From Halocafeteria seosinensis (taxonomy: Eukaryota > Sar > Bigyra > Bicosoecida): DNA of 64,000 nt. The DNA lies in contig LVLI01000135.1 in NCBI GenBank assembly GCA_001687465.1, positions 1 to 64,000 of the forward strand. The letters are read 5' to 3'. Under the pieces are notes generated by a model that did no database searches, had not been told where the DNA came from, and saw nothing but the letters and a program-made list of their open reading frames with translations. A program made the position numbers and the translations under genes. This document shows positions 20,335 to 32,200 of this stretch, one piece after another. Each line of letters opens with the position of its first letter. Position 1 is the first letter of the stretch.

Positions 20335-22465
20335 CTATCTTCGGTAGTGTTGCAAGAGCTCTTCGACGGAGGATACTGGATGCCCATCGTATGAGATAAA
20401 GGGAGAACTTGGAGGTTGCGATGATGACGAAGATGACGCCCCGCGGCGAGATCGATGTTGCCGACGATAATGAGTCTTCGAATGATGCCTCGCCAACTCT
20501 TCGCGAATTGCGGCGCCAGGGTTAGAATGGTTGTGGTACGATGATATCGAAGTGGTTTGATCAATCTTGTAGTTCAAATGCTCGAGTTCAACTGGAGTCT
20601 CTGTCATGATGGGGTTGAACCTTCGTGCGGCAGCATTGCCAACATTACTGTTGTTTCCTTTTCCGTGGCTTACAGAGTCCTTCAATTCACTGTCATTGAT
20701 TTCGTGTTCAGAGTCTTGCTGCGTACCTTGAGTGATTTGAACGGTAGCTGTGACATCGAACCCTGAGTCCGAGTCATTTGAGTCTTCCTCCTCCGCTTGT
20801 CCAAAACCGAAGTAGCTTCTAACTTGGTTCCATGCAGGGGTACGAACCCGTATAGGGGTAGCAGGGGCGATTCTTGGTTGCTTGTCATCCATGCTTCGCA
20901 AATGTGACGGCTCCTGGGATGACAAGCCTAGTTCTTGCTCAACACTGATGTCGTCGTTTGCATTCTTTGGGCCCCGTCTTCGTTTCCTCGACTTTTTACT
21001 GGAGCTTATAGGCTGTTGATTGGCTTGCCGAGCGGCAGCTATTCGCATGTGATCTTTTGCGCTACGTGAATCTTCTCCTGGACTAGATCCTCTCGAACCT
21101 CTGGAATTTATAGAGCATTGATGGACGTAACTGTTCGCGTCAATTGCACAATGATTGTAGTAGCTTACGTCTGGGAACCATCCTGAGATGCAGCACTCTG
21201 TTGCAGACGATTTCTCAATGCCACTCTAGCATTTCTCACTAGCGCTTGCATTTCTTCTCTTAACTGAGCCTGTAAATCTCGCCAAACATAAGGAGTTTCA
21301 ACAAACAGTACATCGTTGTGGAGTTGTACTAGCGTACCTTGTCTTTAGGACCGTCATGTTCCTCGGATTCTTCATGTCGGTGTTTAGATGCCCTTATTTT
21401 CTCCGCTCGTTTGCGTCTTGCTTTTGCCTGCTTCTTCTCTCTCTGAGACTGGTGCCAACGCCTTAATTCTTTCATAAGATCCTGAAATAGGCCTCGCTGA
21501 CGCTCTACAATAGCTTCCTTCGCCCTTTTCCCTGCTTCCTGCTTGACTTTACGCCTCACTGCTTCTAATCGTTGCTTCTCCATCATTTCCACCTTCTTTT
21601 GTCGTTCTCGAATCTGTTCATTTTCATTTGATGTAGACATTAAAGCCTGTTTTGCAGCAGCTGCTCTAGAGGCAAAAACATCATTGATGTTTGTGAAACC
21701 CAAAGATCTGTTACTCTCCTCGCTCCATTTACGCTCGCTCTGTTCACTGGGCAGATCACTACGCATCGACGATTGTGCCATGGGGCTGTGCTCCATCGCA
21801 GTCGATGGGTCACTTGAGCGAGGAGAATGAACAGATTCCAGTTCCATTTTCTCCCGAGTGGGTTTACCATTCGTCCCCGTGCGAGATCCGTAGGGTGCTG
21901 AAACAGTTTGAAAGAGTGCGCCGTTCTCCGCCTCCGTTTCGGAACCCGAGTATTTACCGGCTTCATTAGAGGGTAATTCATCAGTTTTTTCTTGTTGCCA
22001 CCATTGTTGTATCATGATGGCACATCCTTCTTTCAGCGAGGTCTTGCCCGGAGCAGGATTGTCGGTTACGGTGGCATTCCGTCTTCTCCTTCGTCTCCAG
22101 TTCCACAATTCATTTTCAATTAAACGAGCACCTGATTTCCATTTGGAGAACTCATATCCTTTCCGAAGTAAAAAGCCTTTGACATGCCGCTGTATTGTGA
22201 CGGCAGCGTCTTTCAATCTCTTTCGTCTACGCCTAACTAGAAAGCGAGCGTCACGTTTCACCGACTTGGGAGCATCTCCCTCCACAATCCAGTGCAGATT
22301 TTCTACGCATTGCGAGGAGCAGAGATGGTTGCGAATGAACTTCGCCGCCTCAGAAAGGTTAATTTCGGACAAATCAAGCTTTAACGACGGTACACATGAG
22401 GTATGAGGGGGATGCTCCTCATGCGAAGGGTTGTTTTGCTCTTTATCGAGGGTCATTTGCCCCAT
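20335..22465 (-). CDS. IQ-motif, basic coiled-coil protein, unrecognised family
   Basis: Three exons, 21338-22465, 21169-21269 and 20335-21100, join in phase to 664 residues; the start is the first ATG of the frame (MGQMTLDKEQ). Near residues 90-110, AAVTIQRHVKGFLLRKGYEF is a good IQ motif (calmodulin or myosin-light-chain binding). A weaker one is AIMIQQWWQQEK near residue 155. Between about 280 and 375 there is a strongly charged helix (RQKKVEMMEKQRLEAVRRKV; KKQAKARRKRAEKIR), probably a single alpha-helix or coiled coil. The C-terminal third is disordered, with Ser/Arg runs, a bipartite basic patch SSKKSRKRRRG and a final VSSVEELLQHYRR helix. A cytoskeletal or basal-body role is plausible but is inference only. 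Confidence 0.75.
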
Positions 22466-23885
22466 TTCTGTATCCCACACGTACCGTCTATCAGACCCCT
22501 ACTCAACTGATCCCCTACAATAGTCTCAGTAAATAGCATTCATCCTGTGAATGGAAGCCAATTTCCCTCCTGTGGCGTCAAAATCGCGTTAATCCGCTAC
22601 TTCAAAGCTTCTCGACTACCGTTTACGGTGCTAACTATTCTACCTGGTACGAGTGGCTTTTGAGAGTCAAGTTACAATTGTACAAGCACCTTTACAGTTT
22701 GGATGAGGAGCGTACTACTGGACCTTGGTTCCCAGGAATGCGTTCAACAATTCTAAGGGAGTAAAGGACTACAAGCGAGTCGATTGTCGACATTATTGCA
22801 CCGACGGTAGGTAGGTCGCATCATGCGACTTGCAGTTTCAGCGTTGCAACGAGGCACAGATGATCGACAGATCAGAGCTAAGGTAACGAGTTCTTGTACT
22901 AGTCTAAAATAGGTTCGCATAACATTGGAAAAGTGTAATGATCCCAAATAGAGTTCGATGCTTTACTGCTCCCCCTTGTGTTGTGGTCAACTCAATCTAC
23001 TGTATACAGTACCAGGGCAGTAACATACTATGTTACTAACAGTGCTGAATTTAGGAACACTTGAGTGTGGCAGTTGGTGGTCAACTTGACAGGCATATTT
23101 CCTCGTTCGGCCTTTAGCACAATAATGTATCACAAGACGTATTTCAACTCAGATCATAGTCAATGAATTCAAGTGACCACCCGTTGCCCCCTTTACCGGT
23201 AAGAAGCGTGTACTGGTTTTGTTTCATTACGGTGTATTGCAACAAAACTGATTAAACATCCGACTACCATAGTCTCCTATCTCTTAGTTTGTAATGCTTC
23301 CATTTCAGGTTATCGAAAGGCAAAAAGTAACACTGTAGTTCAAGAATCTGCTTCTCCCACCACGCTAATCAACAAACGATGCTCATCCACAGAATGAAGA
23401 ATAAATTGAAAACCCTTGAAAACTTGTCGATGAAAACTTCAGTCTCGAACAACACGGTAAAAAGCGACATCATCGTGCCGAAAAAGGAATTCAACAATAG
23501 GAAGCACTCTCGGTCGTTTTATTAAAGCGTGTGGAAAAGGAGAACAAGAGTCTTCAGCAGTGATGATGAATCAGGAGGGGCCCGGATTCCGGCGAGTTTC
23601 ATACAGCTAAATATCACAACCAAATTTACCAATTCAACAAAAGTGGAGTTCTACTAAGTACTTAGTGGGCACACACACACACACACACACATACATGTAC
23701 ACACATGTGACAGATAGCCCACCGAACTTCGGTGCAAGTTGTGAAAGTGTGGAAACTTGAGCGATTCACATTTTCAAGCAAACCGAAAGTTAACCAAATA
23801 ATATTTTGTATTATATTGAAATTCTGTTGATGCATATATTTTTTTCCCTGGTTGATTAAAGTGTGAGAAGCGCACCGCTGGCTCA
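22466..23885. other. Intergenic, no gene seen
   Basis: About 1.4 kb between divergent genes. AT-richer than its neighbours, with a (CA)n tract at 23670-23691. No open frame worth calling and no tRNA-like arm was recognised. Confidence 0.5.
23670..23691 (+). repeat. (CA)n microsatellite
   Basis: Eleven tandem CA units followed by imperfect acatgt repeats, about 200 bp upstream of the SR-type gene start. Confidence 0.9.
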
Positions 23886-25722
23886 ATGTTTCGCGGAGGT
23901 GGGGGGAAGCGCCACCGACATTCTGGCGGGAGAGGTGGAGCGCCACAGCGTACGATAGAAATTGTCCCAGATGACAATGAGGAGGGCACGTCTCGGCAGT
24001 ATACAGAACCACAGGAGTCCAACCAGTCGTTCACGAGGCGAGAGACCAAGAGCTCTAGACCCTCGAGATGGAGTGGTGTGGAGCAAAGCCAGCCCCAGGA
24101 GGTCAATAAACCCAAGAATACAAGCTTTCAGAGGAGCAATCAAGGTGCCCACTCTTCTGCGTCCAAGTCAGATGATAAAAAAGGGGCGTATAAAGTAGTC
24201 AAAGATGAATTCGGACGGGATAGAAAGGTACCCTTGGACGAACAAAGTGGGCAACAGCATGGTACGAACATAGATGAGGGGGCTCCCACCACAGATATTC
24301 ATCGAGCAAGGTCAAAAGAGCGTTCTAGATCCCCTTCCAGAGCTTCTGAACGCAGTCGACATAGTCACAGAGGATCTCGTTCGAGGTCCCCTTTCCATCT
24401 GGAAGATTGGGACGCTCACTCGCGGGACTATCCCAAGGAAGGGAGGAGATCAGATGAAGGGACGTTTGGTGCCCTTGGAGGAGGATATTCCCGAGTGCAA
24501 GAATATGGCCGGAATGAAGATTACAGTAAAGAGGAGAGGATATTACCCGAACGAGAACGCCGCAGCTCTCGGTCTCGAAGTCCAAGACGCCGTGAATCTT
24601 CAAGACGCCAAAGGTCTCATTCACGCAGCCGTGAAGCAAGAAGTAGATCTGCTTCTCGCTCAGAACGCAGTCGTTCCAGATCTCCTCGTCGGAGACGCAT
24701 GTCCCGCTCTCCATCTCATCAACAACGGGACGGCCGTTCCCACGACAGGAGAAGTAGGCGCAGAGATCAGGAATCTTCTCCACCGCGTGACCGAGGTCGT
24801 CGCCGTTCCAATTCAAACAAGTATTCTGACTATCCCGAACAAGAGCACCAGCAATACGAAGCGGAACCTAAGTTAGCTAGGGAGCCTTTCCCTTTCGAAA
24901 GAGATACGGACCGACAAGTGTATAAGTTAGATTCGGGTACAGGATTCTTTTTCGACGCTTCAAGACGATTCTATTATGATGCAAGAGCAAAATTGTACCT
25001 TGACGCTGTTACAGGGGACTACATGTGCATAGACAACAATGGGTACTTTGCGTACTGGGTTCCCCCGCTGCCCTTAGGACCACCTCCTCCTCCACCACCT
25101 CCAGTTGCGTGGCCACCTACGCAAGCATCTTCCGTGTCTGTATCTGCAGCCGCCGTACAGAATCAGCAAACAGCTGGTAGTGTCGCAGCTCAGGGGACAG
25201 GAGATTCCCAAGAAGCGAGCACTTCTACGTCGGAAGCAATGGCCCAAGGTAAGTTGGAGCCTAATTGCAGACTGGCAGTTTGTAGCGCGAGTTGTTGACT
25301 CTAATCTAATACCGCAGAAACGACCACGTCTACCTCAACTGCACCAAAGGCTACCACAGAAAGCAAGCTAGAACACATTTGCTTTGTAAGGGATATGATT
25401 GGCTGTCGAAACAACCAAACTGCTACATGCGTGACTATATGGCCACTAATGTGGATTTTCCTGATATGTTGGTCCCAACACTACTGCAGATATGCCGGAG
25501 AGGTTTTGCAACGAAGCAGCAGTTAGAGAAGCATGAACGGAAATCAAAGCTGCATAAAGTATGTCATATATGATTACGAGGTAGTGTTTCTTAACATGTG
25601 ACTGTTGTCCTCCTCCCTCTCTTTTGTTCGTTTTCCAGGAAAACCTCCAAAAACTACAGAAAACCGGAGATAGCGTCACGTCGGCCTCGACCACTGCAAC
25701 GAGTACAGCCCAAAGTAGCTAG
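23886..25722 (+). CDS. SR-rich protein with OCRE domain and C2H2 zinc finger (RBM5/RBM10-like)
   Basis: Probable nuclear splicing factor. Four exons, 23886-25248, 25318-25385, 25490-25558 and 25639-25722, join in phase to 527 residues. The N-terminus is Gly/Arg-rich; about residues 140-310 are an RS domain with many SRSxSRS and RRRSRSR runs. Residues 345-395 form an OCRE-type aromatic repeat (YKLDSGTGFFFDASRRFYYD, then DARAKLYLDAVTGDYM), known from RBM5, RBM10 and AGGF1, where it binds SmN/B' tails. A poly-proline stretch follows. Splicing then assembles the finger HICFICRRGFATKQQLEKHE with His at the expected second position (SKLH), as in RBM5/10. The RRMs and G-patch of RBM5/10 are absent, so this is a reduced or different member. 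The finger is split by an intron exactly between its first two cysteines. Confidence 0.82.
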
Positions 25723-26230
25723 GCATATGGATAGTGAATCCCCTAGTTCGGAATTGGGAAGACACTCAGGCAATTACTTACTGTGATACGTGATTGAGTT
25801 GTATTTGGCTTATCGAACTAGCAACAGATCCATATGTGCTTCAATCAAACAGCAGTAACTACATGCTGCTCGCATTCCCTTATTTCCCACTACTGCTCCA
25901 GTAGCACTTCCTTATGTATGTTAGTGTTGTCATTGTACTCGGTTGTCCATTTCCACAAGGTGCTGCGACCGGTTGAATTTTGGCGGTCGCAAGCTGCGAG
26001 CCTCCTATGCGTTAACGGCTCTGAGACCGGAGGTTGCGATAGCGTGTATCGTGCACTCAATGGGTAACAATGACGGACCAAAGGTGGAGTTGTTAGGACC
26101 GAAACAAATGCTTTTTATGCGATATAGCTGAAGAGAAGCATGATGCACGGTATGCCGTCCTGCAGGTTAACTTGAACCTTCGTCCTGCGCCAAAAAAACT
26201 AAGGAATTTAACTACAACGACCAGTAAACA
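25723..26230. other. Intergenic, no gene seen
   Basis: Short interval between two plus-strand genes, with only short overlapping frames in several registers and no motif. Confidence 0.5.
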
Positions 26231-29200
26231 ATGAGCAACTCCTTGCAGGAAGATAGTGCAGAATATAGCGATGTTGTCCCTGCATCGCCCAGTGGAGGCC
26301 GTCCCCATCGACCGGCTTCTAAAACCAAACGAGGAACTACTGGCCCCGAGGCCTCCGTGGAATCATCTCAGTCTCTGGAGGATGTCATTAACATATCTCG
26401 CCCCCGAAAGCGCTCAGCGGCTGCTTCTCATATTGACTCTTTATTTGATCAGATGAAAATGACGGACGCCCGCCGTCATATATTCCCATATGTCAAGTAA
26501 GCTGCTAGATTCCCCTTGTGGGAGTGTCTGAGATGCAGATTCTCTGAAAATTTTGCGTATTCGTTGTTTTCGTGTCGGAGGGTTATATTAGTTATACTGC
26601 AATGACTGATTTTGGCTACAGGGCTCTTAGGGAAAAGTCTGGGCAAAAAGATGTCGACGCACCGGTGGAACTACGGGACTTACAGAAATTAGCCTGCTTC
26701 TGGAAACTGAACAAATCGTCAGATTTCTGGAGCCAGCATTCCACCTCGGAATCTCTCCTAAGGGTTCTATATGATCATGCAAAACGACATGAGAAAGATC
26801 CGTTACCGAAGAAAGAAAATAAACGACCGCCCTCTAAGGGTAGTGAAGCACTTTGGTCCAGTCGAAAGGAGGTTGTACCGGAAACCAAGGAAGACCTCAC
26901 AGAACCGGAGCCCTCCATTTCTATGGGAGAATTTTCTCCGTACAAAGGGGATCTATTTAGTACCCGCGGAAGCTATGAGAGGGGTATAATATACGCCTCG
27001 AGGAGAGGACGGCGGGTGTCCAGCATGACTGAAGGTGCGCAGGAGAGTGAAGGATCCCATACTGTGCGCGATCAAGAATCAACTATGCAGAGTGAGCATG
27101 ACAGTGCAAACGTCACCCAAATGAAGAGTCAATCATCTAGCTCGAAGCATGAGTCAAAATATGGCGATGGGGATACTGGCCGCTTCAATGCATTCGAGGT
27201 TCTAAGAATGTCTTCTACCGCTACGCTTGCAAACGTGTCGTTCGATGAACAGGAGCGAAAACGCATTGCTGAGTCTGGGGCAGCTCAAACATTGTTTGAA
27301 ACTTGGAAGTCCTCACCTAACCAGATTATCAAAAGGAACTGTGCAATCACTCTGGCCAATGTCTTTAGCACTGAGGTGTTCCCTCATGACGATATGCTAT
27401 TGCCGATAATCACTCTCTCCTCCATCGACCCTTCGCTTTACGAACTTCTCAAGGAGGTACCTTCCACTGTTGTGCGCGTAAAGGAGGACTGCCAGGGAAA
27501 GGAAGTTATGGCGGCAGCAGCTCAGGCAATCTATCAACGGTTGCACAGCGGCACAACACTAGATATCATCTATTTACCGGGGATACTTGCCGCGTTAACC
27601 AGCATAATTCGTTACAAGATGTCAGATAAGTCTACTAGGCTGAAATGTGTGGAATCGATCCTGCAAAGTCTTCGGGTCTGCAAAGAAACAGGTTTTGACG
27701 ATGACCCAGATGTTGACCAGTACATTGGAGACTACGACGAACTTGAAGATAGTAGTGACGACATCAACCAGGTTGCTGCGGGGAACCCGTATTCGAAGGG
27801 CGGCAAAGGTACAGATAATTCTGAGGATGCTTATTACGCTCCTCATCGGACTGCGATAGAAAATGGGGTCGTACCGTTGATTGTTCGGATGCTCGACACC
27901 CCTTTAATGAATGAGAAGGCCTCAGAGGATTCCAAGACCCACTCGACCATGGTAAAAGAAGTATGCACTAAGATACTAGCAGAACTTATGCATGCCCCAA
28001 ATGCTCGATCCGAACTGAATAACCGTGTCGTTCCCGCATTACTTGAACTGGTGTCAGAGAAGAACGGAAATGAAAAAACTAGAGATATCGCCGCAGGAGT
28101 GCTATACGAGGTGTCTATTTCTCATTCAGCAATAGCGGATGATTTGCTAGGTATCGCGGCAGGGGTCGAGGCGTTAACTCGGGCTGCGTTGCGGCAGAGC
28201 AAACTCGCTGCCTTGGCCCTAAAGCATGTCAGCGAAACTAAGGAGCACGATGATAAACTTCAATGTTTTTCTCACAAGTACTACTTAAGTACCGATCCGA
28301 TTGGAACTGAAGAAAGCCTAACATACGAAATACCCGAATGGAATGATATGGCGCTTCGAACGTGCGGTGCGTTGCTTTATATGTCGCGCGATCCCGATCT
28401 TGTAGAAATACTCCTGCCTTGTGGAGCGGCAGACGCTCTTCGACTCTGGTTCGACCTATCAAATGAATTCTCGGATGCAACGGTTATTCGGGAACTGTCA
28501 CTATTAGGATTAGCTAATTTGTTTGAGAAGGTTCAACCGGGCAGCGATAGCGCTCAGACGCTACTGCGCTTGGGCTTCACTAGTGTCATGATTGATGTGA
28601 TAATGAACCCTGTCTCCTCAGGAGAAGGTGGGAGCTGTTCGGAGAAAGCCGAACACATTCGGGAGAGTGCACTCCAGGGCGCTCCATCAGAGTCAAGGTC
28701 ACCAACTCGTCGCTGTGCAAAAGCCCTGTGCAGTTTGAGCAATTCCGACGAAAATACCGTAACACTCCTACTTCAAGAAGGGGTAGTCGATGCGTTATCT
28801 GAAATCTTAGAAACCACACAGGATATTCAATCTCGCAAAGATTCGCTTAAAGCTTTAAAGAATTTATCGCAACGACCTGTATCAATTCCCTGGATGGTTA
28901 ATAAAGGTGAACGGGAAAAAGAATCGGACTCTGGCGAAAAGTTTGTAAATCTTGTAATGGATATCGTACCGAAAATCGAGGATATTGAAGAACTCATGGA
29001 TGTGGTTGATCTGGTATGCTCCCTGAGCCACCACGAGGAGTGTCACTCTGCTTTGTTAGCGGTCTATTCGGAGGAATTACTGCTCAGTCAACGAGGTGTA
29101 GAGGCAGCCAAAGAAGAGCCATGCTTACTGTTTTCCCCTCCTCGACTCCTACAACTTCGCATCTGTCAGTATTATTTCCCCGAAAGATACGGAGATGAAA

Positions 29201-32200
29201 CGGTGGAGGATCAATACCCACTATCTAGTTCCATACCCACTGGCACAATTGATGGTTTACTTGGGATTGACAATGGCAGAATCGTAGGTCCTCTGGAACT
29301 GTTGTCTCGAATCGCAACGCTTGATTCCCCTGTGCGGCACCAGTGCATGTCATCATTGTGCAAGCTTTCTTGGCACAGTGAGGCGCAGACACCTCTAATC
29401 CGGTATGGCTTCTTAGACTTGCTTGCATTTTATGCTCGGGCCGTAGAGTCTTCACTGCGGCGTGCCAGTGCTCAATCCGCGTACAACTTTACCTGTGCCC
29501 GCGACGAGTCGGCTGTCTCCATTGACGCCGATGAGAGAAGAGCGATAGCTCGAGGTGTGGAAGCTGTCTCAAAGAAATACTCAAGTGCTTCTCAGTGTCC
29601 TGCCGAAGAAATTATTTCGAGTGCCGCGACTGCTTTGGAAACGCATCGCAGCCAACACCAGGCTGAATGTTCAACCAGGGATATGCAGATAATTGTTTCT
29701 GGTGTTGCTGCTTCTTTAACTATTGGAGCGTTATTCCGGAGTGACGATGCCTCCACAAAGAGCTTGTGTGCGGCAGCCTTGCACAACTTGGCCTTTGAAA
29801 AAGCTGCGCGCAACTACCTTGTACAGGAAGGGACTCTGTGGGCATGTGTCCGTTTGGCTCTTGAAGCCGAGATTCATGCTCAAGAAGCATCCGCCGATGA
29901 AGAAGAAAGAACTGCGAAGGAGCTTGGCCTTGTCTCAGAGGATCTTGAAGGAGATGATTCGTATATGTCGTACTCAGTTGCAGTAGATGACTCTGGAGTG
30001 TTTCGTGATTGGGACGATGATGATAGTCAGAAACCTGTGGCAGGCCAGGGGCGGGGTGGAAAAACTTCCCGACAACAGTTAGTGGAGAGGCAAGTAAATT
30101 GGCAGCAGACTAAGAAAAGCCAGAAGCTGGCCATTATGCGCCAGAGATCAAATACAACTCAAGCGTCTCCATCCTCCTCCTCTGACGATCAAGACTTTGA
30201 CTACGAAGAGGAACAAACCACTTTACAGAACAGTACTTCCAGCAGGGGTAATAGAGATACTTCTGCATCTCTCGAGGACGGAGATAAAGATATCTCGTTG
30301 ATTTCCTCGCCGATGGTGAGGGCACAGCGTTTGGGCTCCCGTGGAAGATTTTTCTCAACAGATCGGGTATCTGTTGACGGAATGAGCAGCGGCGTGATCA
30401 CTGCGCAGCGAGATGATGAGGAAAACTACTTTACATTCGAAGAAAACGGAGGAGAGACAGGTGACAATAAGAAAAAACCCAGGGTGGTTACAGACGAAAA
30501 TGGAACCCGAGTATTGTGCTTGCCTGAACGCCATTACTCGTTGTTCGACTGCCAATTGACGGCAACTCGGCTCTTAAGAAACATGATGTTCACAACAACT
30601 GAGAGCAATGGAGAAACGGTGCCCTTTTATGAAGTTGTAGCGGAAAAGCGAACCATTGACGCGCTTGTTACATTTGCATCATCTCATCATCCGCTTGTTA
30701 GACTGGACACCTCTGTACTAGTCGCAAATTTGTCCTTGATGAAGAGCTTAAGAGAACCAGTCCTGAAGCGAGGAATATTGGCGGCTGTATGGGAGAGTCT
30801 AGAAGCGACGGATCTACCTATTTCTCTGCGGTGCGCTGTAACTATCCTTCGACTCTGTTGCAATGGGGAAGCAATCAGAACAATCTGTTGCACGGGAAAC
30901 AACTTGGTCCCACTCTTCGACAGGTTACTTCGATACTGTGACAAAATGATTAACGAATGGACTCGTGACTTTCAGTATGGCGAAGAGACTGACAAGCGTT
31001 GCTTTTTGAAGCGGCATATAGGTGCTCACGGTGGAATTGGGACCGGGGCTTGGGAGGGATTCAAAGCAGGGGAGTTTCTTCAGGTGTCTCCATGTCGATT
31101 ATGCAACGACTTCGAAGGTGATATCAAAGAATGTGGTTCTTCACTGAAGGAGAAAAAACCATCGATTCATTGCGCCGACACGAGATGTGGCGATCATGTC
31201 CGTAACCTCTTTTCCCGTATTATGCTGGCTTTAGCCGCTATACTTCGGAGGCTAAGTGAAGTGTCAGCAGCACACGAGACCCTAATCAGTCAAGGGGTTC
31301 ATGGGATGATCTTACATATGCTTCGCACAACGAAGAAAGCTCGAGGGGCCAGTATATTTCCCGAGACACTATGTTTGGCCGGTTGGGAATTTTCTGAGAG
31401 TCAAGAAGAAACAACTATGCGACGACTTACCAACCCTTACAGTAGAATCATGACGAAAATTGTGCACTGTCTTGACAGGCTAATGCTTGTTAGGGCCGCC
31501 GAGGAACCTAAAAATATGAATCAAATCAACAAGAAACTAGCGTTTGTTGTAGGTGGCGAATGTCTAGGCTTGAGGGAAGGATCTGATGAGCTGGATGACG
31601 TCGCGTTGGATGAAGAGACGCATGGAGGACTCCTACCATACGTTTTGAGAATCCTGGCAAATATCACAGCTCATGAGAACACCTCCAAGCTGGTAAAATC
31701 CAACGCAACGTTCACCATCCTGTGCGGCACACTCAGCGGGGGCACAGAAGAAGATAACGTGCCACAATCAACGTCAGATTGCATAAGAACCCTTTCCCTC
31801 CAGAGCTCCTCTTCGAAAATTATGTGTAACCTGCTTGCCGGTATCAAGGAATCCAATGAACTCGACCGTTCAATCTATGAAACAATCGCAGCGAAGCTTC
31901 ATGAATATTCGCAGTTTTGGGTGTGTCAGATTAACCAGTTCCCCGTGCAGTCAACTTTAAACCTGGCTGAGGTTTTCCAAGGCGATGTGGGTTCCACCAA
32001 GGAAGAGTTAACAATGAAAAATGCTTGTTTCGGACACACGTCTTGTGGTCCATTAATATCTGCTCTAACAAATTTGGTTTTCTTGGATGACAGAAAAACT
32101 ATGCAGTATTTTTCTTCATCGCACCCTCCTCCTGAAACCGGAACCCAGCTACCTTCCATGAGTAGGTCGACGAAGATGATGTTGCTGAATACCGTCGCGA

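Noticed and set aside
23670-23691. CA tract considered as part of a CRISPR-like or regulatory array
   Set aside because: Simple dinucleotide repeat with no spacers; the window is eukaryotic.
24325-24816. 163-codon minus-strand frame, and a 200-codon plus frame at 24274
   Set aside because: Shadows of the RS-rich segment of the OCRE/zinc-finger gene; no motif and no splice support.
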